A stretch of 64,000 bases of DNA from Caprella mutica (Eukaryota > Arthropoda > Malacostraca > Amphipoda > Caprellidae). This document shows positions 54,985 through 64,000 of the stretch, piece by piece; positions within the stretch are counted from its first letter, which is position 1, and each line of letters begins with the position of its first letter. Location of the stretch: contig CANNZV010000851.1 of the NCBI GenBank assembly GCA_947561585.1, positions 186,001 through 250,000 on the forward strand, written 5' to 3'. Made by a program: the position numbers and the translations under genes. The notes under the pieces were generated by a model. That model worked only from the letters and a program-made list of their open reading frames with translations, ran no database searches and had not been told where the DNA came from.

Positions 54985-56335
54985 CGGTCAAATATAAAAA
55001 ATTCCACCACGGAAAGTTCCACCAGGAAAGTTCCACCGCTGATAAGTTCCAACGCGGAAGATTCCACCGCATAATAATGGATTTCATATAAAAAAATATA
55101 TAATTCAATGAAAACTGATTCAAAGAAAAATGAGTTTTTGGTGGTAACCTATCATCATTTCATTAGTTAAAAAGGGAAGAAATTACAGGAATATATTATG
55201 TTAAGTGAAAGCTTAAAAGATAAGCTGAGACGAACATACGAAATAATAAACAGATCAATCTATCTTTTAAATATGAATCAATTCAATTTATGGAATAAAT
55301 TGAACAGTGTAAATTCAACAGTAAAGTTCCACTGGCCCAGTGACTAACAATTAAGATTCCGTTTAATTATTCTTAAACATATATATGATGGATCTGAAAT
55401 TAAAGATCATATTTTGTTAGTAAAATATTTTTTATTTTATATATATTATATATCACCCTGGTTTTTAAATGTACTAATATATATTTCAATTTAAGTCAGC
55501 GACGATGAAAGGTGGAATTAAGAATTAAATTTGACACGTACTGAAATGAAATGTTTAATTAGGATCGATATATTTTAATATAAAAAGAAAAATAACCAAG
55601 ATGAAATTTTCTGAAACTATATAATAATCTCTATTGAAACTATTGCCAATTAAAGTTTAAATATAATGCGTTTCAATTAAATTTTGAACATATGGTTAGG
55701 CAGGAAAATTGCGGTACATTAATTAGCTTCGATCTGAAACCACAGACACACGAATAAAAATCATAACTTCAAAACACACATAAGATATATAAATCATAAC
55801 ACGTACAGAGTTTCTTTTGATATGCAACATCTTAATATTAATTCGGTTCAGCAGGTCTCTGATTTAAATTGACTCTAAAGAAATAGATACAAAAAACATG
55901 CTTGTCATATTACTGCTTAATATCTTTTCAATAATGAAGCCTGAAAAAATTTGTTTAGTATCAAACATCCAAATCTGAACTTAGTTCTGTTGATATATTC
56001 AAGAAGCTAAATTTAATAGTGTTGTCACTGGTTGGGATTCCAATAACAGCATCAAATTCTGTCACGTTAACCATATAAAAAATTTAATGCCTATATTATG
56101 GCCGGATTATTCATTCTTTTATATTTAAAAGGAATATTTGTTCATTAATAATTTCATAATTATCATTATCTAGACTTAGAAATACATTTCAAAATAAACT
56201 GCTCATTTGTATATTTTTTTCAAAATGGTGGAATCTCCCACAGTGGAATTTTCCACATCTGGCATTTAACGCCGGTTGAATCTTCCGCAGTGGAATCTTC
56301 CTGGTGGAACTTTCCACGGTCGAATTTACCGGTCA
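54985..56335. mobile_element. MITE-like element with inverted GGTGGAACTTTCC subterminal repeats
   Basis: Four to five copies of AAAGTTCCACC-type words at 55001-55070 face inverted copies (GGTGGAATCTCCC, GTGGAATTTTCCAC, GGTGGAACTTTCCAC) at 56225-56320. CGGTCA lies at both edges (54985-54990, 56330-56335) and may be the target duplication. A stray unit sits at 55321. The interior is AT-rich without coding frame. The plan, inverted clusters of a 12-15-bp word at each end, is the same as at 6279-7300, though the words differ. Confidence 0.6.
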
Positions 56336-59300
56336 CTCTAATCTTACAATCAAATATATGTTTTTGTGTCTACACATTAGCAAATAACTTTGGTTCTGAT
56401 AGATATATCTATCATTCATTAGATATCATTCAGAAAATATCATTATTGTATTAATGCATTCTCTCTTGTCCAGTTCTATTGCACAATGACAATAGGGGAC
56501 TAACTTAGCTTTACACCCAATTCACATTATTTTAATATAAGGGGATGAACACAAGGTAGGCATCTACCAGCAGAGGCACGCCTTATCTCATACAGCAGAG
56601 ACAGTTACGATGCTTCAGAGGGGATATTATATTGTGTTTCAATATCTACACAAACCGGATGTATTGAGGAAGAGTTATATATATTTAACCTCATAATTAT
56701 TCTATTATTTAACACAAGTAACTCTGCTTAATTTAACATTATTGAATTCAACGGTATAGAGTACTGATTTAACTATCTAAAAGGTGAATGAATCCATAAA
56801 TTCAACAAAAACCACATTCAATATATACTTTAACCTAACAGAACTCTCATATCATTTGTCGAATACCTTTCTTGAAAGTTATGTATTATAAAAGTAAAAT
56901 ATTACAAAGTGTAACAAATCAATGAAATTCCAATCCATTTTGAAATAAATATTTTCCCTCTTGAATAGTAATTAGAAATAGAAATAAAGTATTACAATGT
57001 ATAATTGAATTGGGTGACTCAATTTGAATTATAATATTTGTAATTATGTAAAAATTGTACGCAATCAATTTATATTACATCAAGTTATCTATGGGGTATT
57101 TGAATAGAATGTGACATGCAATTACGTGGACCTTATGTGCAGTAATGCCCATACATGAAATAATCACCACCATTATCCTTTTCACTCATTATTTTAATCA
57201 TACAACTGTTTCTAACACTTTGCACTATATTCAACTACTGAAAAAATATACATACGAAAGGAAATGTTATATAAATTAAATATAGCTGCTCCCCATATTG
57301 ATTTATGATTCAGAATGTACTATTACGCATCAGTTTGTAACTTGTAAGCGAACCGCTAAATCTCTCAGAATAATATGATAATAATTTAGCTGAACTTACA
57401 TCACTGCAAACTTAGTAAAATTTGTGATGGAAAGGAAATAATACATTCGTACAATAATTAAAACAATATTATAGTAATGTTGAAGTTGGTAGAGCTTTTC
57501 ATCTTCGATAAAACAGTTTTGTTTTATGTAGTTTAACGTAAGCTGAATAATTAACTTCTTCTGATGAAACCATAAATCTACTAATCAAGATGAAGCAATA
57601 AAATTCATGATTGGTTAACATAATTTATTGTTGGTACAGAATAAGTTTTTATCTACTGTATGTTTTTTTACTTATGCAAACTTAATTATCTACCAAATAT
57701 TGCTTTATTTTCAAATTTGTAGATGGTGAATATTTTATTATAATTGGTTGCTCAAATTTGCAATTTCATTAATTTCCTACACGCACTCTACTCAGTTCAA
57801 ATAGTTTTCAGAATCTGTCAGTCTTTAAGATTATTTAAATCCTGTCATGATTGAATTCCATTATATATATGACCAGGAATGAGCAGAGTTCATTGCAGAG
57901 TGAATTAATCATTAGGATATCTCTAGATTGCTTCAGTGCTCAAAGTAAAGTTTCATAAATTACACAGAGGAGAACTTAATACGTCTAATTTCTCAATCAA
58001 CAAATATGAGTTGAAATTAACAATCATTAATACAAATATCTACAATTATTATTGTTTTAAATTAAAATACATCGTCTTGAAATGATAATATACAATCCTT
58101 GAAAATATCAATGATGATTTATTTCATATTCATTATGAATCTTTTTCTTGATAAAATTATGTGACCATTCTTGGAACAAACAAATCTACTGAAGAAACTA
58201 ATTTTGGGGCAACATGGAGCGCTAGATTGCGAAATTCAAGTTACCACCGATCATATGGTATGTAATGAAACAATATTGTTAGAATGAAACTAAAGGAAAG
58301 TAAGAATATTACCTGATCAGTGAAACTGTTAGAATTGCAGCTCCGATAACAACGTTAACTTATTAACAATACAAACTACATTTGCTAAGTTTAGTTAGAG
58401 CTCTGTTCGGCTAAATTCAACATTGAAAAGTAATATTTTAATCCAATAATGAAAACTTCACCCATCACATTCACCTGGATTTCAAAGCATAAAATAAAGG
58501 TTATATGTGATTATTTTTCCTTCTGTACTTTACATGCAATCCAAATGAAACGAACTAATTTGAGAAAAAAAAATTCATGAAGAAAAGAGTGATGCAAATT
58601 TCATTTTATTTATTTTATATTATTATAGAAATAAACTACTGCTCTAGTTAATTTATAAGTACTCCGAAGTGTTTTATCAATATTGAACTTACATATATTC
58701 TGAGTAATAAATTATGAACTTTTAAATGTGATGATTTTGTTATTATTAATTTTTTAATTTTGAAAATCTTACAAAATAGTCACCTCAAATGACAAAAATT
58801 CAATAAACTCAGTTGTTGGTTCATTAATGAATAAATCTAACTATGTATAACACCTAATTAAACATCAAAATGAAATTGAAAATGAGTAAATTGTTTCTTT
58901 GAATTGAGAAGTAAATATCCTAGCAATACTCAGGCAGCATGAATAGAAATTCCAAAATGAGGCTAATTGGTTCTGCTAATCATCAAAGTCCGTTTTGTGT
59001 TGTAGCAAAAATTGGAATTTTATTTTGCAACTCATGCAATATCTGTTCCAAGAACTAGAAGAAACATTTTTCCACATTGTACAAAATTACAGTGCAGAAA
59101 CCTAAAATAAGTTCGTTAATTAGCGTCCAACTCTGAAATTACTGAACTCTAAAGTTTGAATATCTAGTTATAAAATTAGTTTTACTGGAAAGTTCAGAGA
59201 AGAAGGAACTCGTGGACATTGTTGCTAGTGGATTATTTTCATTTGATTTTCAAATGTAAGAATATTCTTTCTATTAATTAGATTGTTTTATTAAATATTA

Positions 59301-59390
59301 ACTTTGATTAAATTGTTCATTATACGGTTCACATACCATTGAAATACTAGGAAATTATTTCTTGTTTTGTTTCATAATTTGAATGTACAA
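56336..59390. other. AT-rich sequence, no gene seen
   Basis: No supported gene. A slightly GC-richer patch at 56520-56660 and an open stretch ending in a good donor (CATATG|GTATGTAA near 58258) were looked at and not accepted as exons. Confidence 0.45.
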
Positions 59391-59394
59391 CCTA

Positions 59395-59447
59395 AATTAG
59401 GTAAATCAAGTAATTAGCTAAATCAAGTTATTGTTATTCGGTGGTGT
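59395..59447. repeat. 17-bp repeat, small outlying patch 1
   Basis: Two to three units of TAGGTAAATCAAGTAAT followed by TTATTCGGTGGT. The same flank follows the patch at 61380-61440, so a segment including the flank was duplicated. Confidence 0.8.
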
Positions 59448-59704
59448 TTTTGCTAATACATATGGGATATTATGAATAGATTTTACAGATAATATTAGAT
59501 GTAGCGAGCTTGTAGTCATACTCAACTTTAGATGAATGATCGGGGGAGGGGAGTGGCGTGCTGTTGTACCAGAGAAAATAAAGATTAAATAGTTAGAGGA
59601 TGTTTAATGCGAGTGTTTTAGAATGAAAATATAATACCGTATATTTGGGTAACGATGCTATTATAGAGAATCTATTTAAATATTGGTTTCGTAGAAGAGT
59701 TAGA

Positions 59705-60292
59705 TAGAGTAATAAGATAAATGAAGTAATTAGATAAATCAAGTTATTACATAAATCAAGTAATTAGATAAATCAAGTAATTAGATAAATCAAGTAATTA
59801 GATAAATCAAGTAATTAGATAAATCAAGTAATTAGATAAATCAAGTAATCATGAAAATCAAGTAATTAGGTAAATCCAGTAATTAGGTGAATCAAGTAAT
59901 TAGGTAAATCAAGTAATTAGGTAAATCAAGTAATGAGTTAAATCAAGTAATAAGGTAAATCAAGTAATAAGGTAAATCAAGTAATAAGGTAAATCAAGTA
60001 ATAAGGTAAATCAAGTAATAAGGTAAATAAAGTAATTAGATAAATCAAGTAATCAGGAAAATCAAGTAATTAGGTAAATCCAGTAATTAGGTGAATCAAG
60101 TAATTAGGTGAATCAAGTAATTAGGTAAATCAAGCAATGAGTTAAATCAAGTAATGAGTTAAATCAAGTAATAAGGTAAATCAAGTAATAAGGTAAATAA
60201 AGTAATTAGGTAAATCAAGTAATAAGGTAAATCAAGTAATTAGGTAAATCAAGTAATTAGGTAAATCAAATAATTAGGTAAATCAAGTAATG
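59705..60292. repeat. 17-bp tandem array, about 33 units
   Basis: Unit TAAATCAAGTAATTAGG with variants TTAGAT, ATAAGG and ATGAGT that cluster along the array; a stretch of seven units around 59845 with CATGAAAATC and AATCCAG is repeated near 60040-60120, so blocks as well as units were duplicated. Confidence 0.95.
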
Positions 60293-60640
60293 TACGATAA
60301 TTATTGTGAGCAATGCAATTCATTAAATTATTCAATATCGAAATAATAATATTCACTAAATATTAATGCTAAATGGGCCAAAATGACAATTAGCATATTC
60401 CACCTCACTGTAATCACAGATATCGTACGTCTCCTTCAATTTTTAATCAATGTCTAGTCTAGTATTTCACAGCCAGTCAGTCTTCTCCGGCATCCCAACC
60501 ATAGAACAGCAAAAAAATAGTGCTCAATTGATGCCCCCAACCTACCACCCTCAAATCTATAACTTTAAATCTTCTCCAACTGTTGAATTATCATTATGAG
60601 GAAATAAAGTTTCACGCTATCTACGAGGAGAGTTTTTAGA
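60293..60640. other. Sequence between array and possible transcript
   Basis: Moderately GC-richer than average from 60400. No frame or RNA gene recognised. Confidence 0.4.
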
Positions 60641-61385
60641 CGCAGCCATTAATTGTCCACCACCTCATCTCCTTTCGACAATTGTCCGGACTTTGGATGT
60701 CGCAATTCACGTAGACAAATCACTATGGTGAAACGGTAGACTGATCATCATAACGTGGCGTAATCGACAAGGAAGAGACTAGAGCAGCGAAGGCAGACTA
60801 ATAGGTAAGCTGTGGGTATTAGTGGTGGTGTGTTCTTATTACTAATTGTCAATCCCTAGAAAAGTCCAGTTAGCTAAAGGCCGACGATTAAAAAGAAATT
60901 TAATTCTTAAAATGTAATTCTTAAAATTTAATTCTTAAAATTTAATTCTTAAAATTTAATTCTCAAAATTTAATTCTTAAAATTTAATTCTTAAAATTTA
61001 ATTCTTAAAATTTAATTCCTAAAATTTAATTCTTTAAACTAAAACTTTAAACTGAAACTTTAAACTAAATAATCCGCTCACAATAATTATCTATCTCTAA
61101 TCTCCATATTAATAAAATTTTATTTTCCAGCTCTGATCGGTTCGTGTTCAGCGTCCGACAACTTGAGACCAACCCATTCTACTTCAAATAGTTGCCAAAC
61201 ACCTCCAGCAAACTGCACTTCCAAATGCCCTAATTGAACACCAATATCCGAGCAAATTCAAATGTAGCTAATAGTTGAATTAATTACTATATTAATTAAT
61301 AAAAGTACTTCTTAAATGATTCAAATCTGCCTTTTTTCTGAAATACAAATAAATCCCTATAATAAAGTTTGTATTTTTGTACAAG
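60640..61385 (+). ncRNA. Possible spliced non-coding transcript
   Basis: A consensus donor (CTAATAG|GTAAGCTG, intron from 60805) pairs with a consensus acceptor (TTTATTTTCCAG, ending 61130), giving a 326-bp intron. Both flanking segments are GC-richer than their surroundings and have only short frames. AATAAA signals follow at 61348 and 61361. The intron contains a 14-bp tandem array. The start is unknown. This is inferred from splice signals and composition only. Confidence 0.3.
60897..61035. repeat. 14-bp tandem repeat, about 9 units
   Basis: Unit TTAATTCTTAAAAT, nearly perfect, followed by a few copies of ACTTTAAACTRAA. Confidence 0.92.
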
Positions 61386-61440
61386 TAATTATGTAAATCA
61401 AGTAATTAGGTAAATCAAGTAATGGTTATTCGGTGGTATT
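61380..61440. repeat. 17-bp repeat, small outlying patch 2
   Basis: Three units of CAAGTAATTAGGTAAAT ending in GGTTATTCGGTGGTATTA, the flank shared with 59395-59447. The main array lies between the two patches. Confidence 0.8.
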
Positions 61441-64000
61441 AATAGTAATAAGTAAGACTTAGGGTAAATTTAATGTATACTTGGTAACTGTTCTGTTTTA
61501 ACCCACGTCAATTTAACTACTTTTAAGTAGTACCTGCAACTGCCCACGTAGTTAGACCCAAAAATAACCCATTCATATGAGTCAAAACGAATCAAATTTG
61601 ATTTGATTCAACTAATCATTTATCTGTGTGCAAAAGGTTTCAATTGTGTACATTAGGATAATTCATAGAACATATAATTTAAAGGTCTTTAAATGAAGAA
61701 AATTTTGAACATTTCTAGCGTTGTTGTTCTGTTTTTTTTTATATATTCCTATTTGTGAATAAATATGAGATACAAAATTATTCACAGACCATTAGTTGCA
61801 TTTGTGTCAAGAGGCAGCAGTTAGTGTCACCAAACAGCCAATCAAGTTAACATGAATAAATTCATTGTTCCTCTTTGAAATGATTCCGAAATACAGTTTT
61901 CTGGAAGGAGAAATAAGAGCAAATTTCAATCTGAGAAAAAGGATGCATGGAGAGAGAGGATAATATAAATGAACTAGGTTTTAATTTTACATGATTTTCT
62001 GGTCGTAGACAATGTATCAACAATAAAACTTAAGCTAAATATACTGAGATTTGAACGAATAAAACTCACCAATAATGATTCCTTTAAAATCAAATATGAA
62101 TACTACGAAGTGAACTCAGTTCAAATCTTCCCATATCATAAACCCATTACGACCTATTTATCATTAAACATGGCGAATATGGTCATAAATAGAAGAGCTA
62201 AATCACATAAGTATGATACTTCTCTGCTATATACTTCTCTTCTCTTGCCAAACTGAAATACATTTAACTGTTATGTAAATTATGTATCAACCTATTTTTC
62301 AATGTTTCAGTATGAATCTTATATAAAATTATTTGAGTCTGAATCTTATATAAGATGTCTGGATTGTAACCCTTAAATAACATATCCTGAATAGGAATCT
62401 TATATAAAATATCCTGAATAGGAATCTTATATAAGACTATCATCTCAGAAAAATATCTCTCATTACTTTTGCTTCGGATAGATATAAGAGATTTCGGATC
62501 TATTGTATTTTCAAATGAAGTCTTATGCAGAATATAATATTAATCAAACAATGTGGTTGAAAATATGGATGAATTCAATCTCTCTTTATATCGAAAACTG
62601 AGATGCAAAAGTTATGAATTAATATTTAGTTTCCGAATATAATAAAGGTTAGTCTGATTAACCACTATTTTGTATTTTGTATAAAAAATTCTGAATCAGC
62701 AATTGATTTTTTTTGTTTGTTTGTATTCCCTATTTACAACAAAAGTAACGAAGTTCAACAATAATAACTTCGAAAAAGGGATAGAAGTTATAGCGTGCAT
62801 GAAAGGGTTACCTGAAATATAGAGACAGTTGCTGGTAAATAAATCAACAACGGAACTTATGTGAACGAATAACAAAATGCCTTTATATTCTGAGTGAAGT
62901 TTTTTTCTCACAATATATCCATGATCACTAAACTGTACCTGAAAATATATGATCATCAATATTGATTGCAGAGCATTCGATTTTATCCGATTATGATAAA
63001 ATCATCGATTACATTCATTGATATAATCCTTGCGATAGCAGATATTGAACTACCGCTTGAAATCACCGTAGATTATGTGTCACCCTGAACAGATTCTCAT
63101 TAGTTTAATAAGATCACTACAATAAAAGACTATACGTCACCTTAAACAATATACTCTCCAGAACAAAAAAATCAGTGCTGCAGAAGAAAATGCGTCACCC
63201 TGACCAATACTCTCCCCAGTTCCAGTTGATATGTTGACAGGTGCAGACTCAATCCAGCCCATTCCGGTCAGATAGAGCAATAACTCTCCTCTATCTACCA
63301 AGACAATGTCGCAATGAGTGGGACTATGGGCTAAACAGAACTTGGGAAAATGAATATGAATGATAAATTTTACAGTCACGATTAAAAAAAAAAAGATCTG
63401 TTCGGATTGTTACAAAATGAAAGAGTATTTGAATGGTTTTCTTCATATATGAATTATATTCAATGAAGGATCTTCTTCTTAAGACTTTTATAGAGATATT
63501 GAGTAGAGATTTCAATCAAGAAGAAGTTTTTATTTCATTCTTCACGGACAATAAGATGGGCGGAAAAGTGAAACGACGTCTTTTTGGAAATCACATAAAA
63601 TAATTTACTGGATTGCATCTTCAAAATAAATCTGATTGTTTATCAATAAATATAATTGCGGAAAAGGAGATTAGAAAACTATGAAAACAAAAAAATATAT
63701 TAAAATAATATAATCAAGTTATATTGTCTGAAAATATATCATGTGGGATTATACATATTCCACTTAACTATTGTAAGCAGTGAACTCATCACTCACATCG
63801 AATTATAAGATTCAAACAAATATTATGTTAAATTAGTGAAAAAGAAATTTCGAAAAATAGTTAAATATGTTTTCCTTCTTGTTATGAGTCAAAGTTGATA
63901 TATATATATAGATGAATAATATTGAAATATATCTTTTAAAATATGAAATCAAAAATATGGAAAACTTCAATATCTGTTATATATTTCAAATGTGCATTTC
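61441..64000. other. AT-rich sequence, no gene seen
   Basis: Two minus-strand frames, 62696-62959 (87 codons, with an acceptor-like TATATTTTCAG inside) and 63137-63379 (80 codons), have no recognisable domain. Three loose copies of GTCACCYTRAMCAA.. occur at 63078-63210. A TCTTATATAARATRTC repeat of a few units lies at 62315-62435. Nothing can be called with confidence. Confidence 0.4.

Noticed and set aside
58150..58260. Plus-strand exon ending in CATATG|GTATGTAA
   Set aside because: About 35 open codons before a good donor, but no acceptor or start and no recognisable protein.
62696..63379. Minus-strand frames of 87 and 80 codons
   Set aside because: No domains; internal splice-like sites are inconsistent; lengths are within chance for this many kilobases.

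Overview
The window is AT-rich animal DNA. It is almost certainly from an arthropod, probably an insect: it carries an animal-type hAT transposon and a BEL/Pao LTR retrotransposon, a group confined to animals. There is no operon structure, rRNA or intact cellular gene. The coding capacity that can be recognised belongs to mobile elements; the rest is intergenic or intronic sequence filled with non-autonomous elements, minisatellites and palindromes.

Layout. (1) 570-2871 is a complete hAT element with 18-bp terminal inverted repeats and a perfect 8-bp target duplication; its transposase lies in three reading frames. (2) 4597-7300 holds an inverted pair of a dispersed repeat, a block of GATATTCC-type repeats and a MITE-like element. 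(3) 7301-12740 is featureless AT-rich DNA. (4) 12740-14910 looks like an old transposon with inverted subterminal motifs, a decayed protein fragment and a 36-bp minisatellite. (5) 15876-41390 is one BEL/Pao retrotransposon on the minus strand, native length about 8.3 kb, swollen to 25.5 kb by two insertions: 3549 bp in the left LTR and 13658 bp in the last part of pol. (6) 41391-64000 is AT-rich DNA with small hAT-like elements, a large foldback element (46329-47828), tRNA-like SINE remnants, a MITE-like element (54991-56329), a long 17-bp array and a few exon-like segments.

The most unusual content is the pair of insertions in the BEL element, plus a third nested inside the larger. All three begin CCC and end GGG, have short inverted termini of the form CCC..GCAA / TTGC..GGG, sit between 2-bp direct repeats (TT, TA, AT), and are filled at their ends with repeats whose words start directly inside the terminus. 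The host retrotransposon proves the boundaries: the second LTR gives the empty site for one, and the pol reading frame resumes exactly across the other. The 13.66-kb cassette also holds a 61-bp satellite with 305-bp higher-order periodicity, a 32-bp array, an 88-bp dimeric array, about 180-bp units, identical 194-bp units and a mirror-like module region. I cannot assign these cassettes to a transposon superfamily from the sequence alone.

By eye the two LTRs differ by about 20 substitutions over about 1.1 kb, so the BEL copy is fairly young and the cassettes younger still. Its gag, protease, reverse transcriptase, RNase H and integrase domains are all recognisable, but two frame changes, one nonsense codon and the insertion break it.
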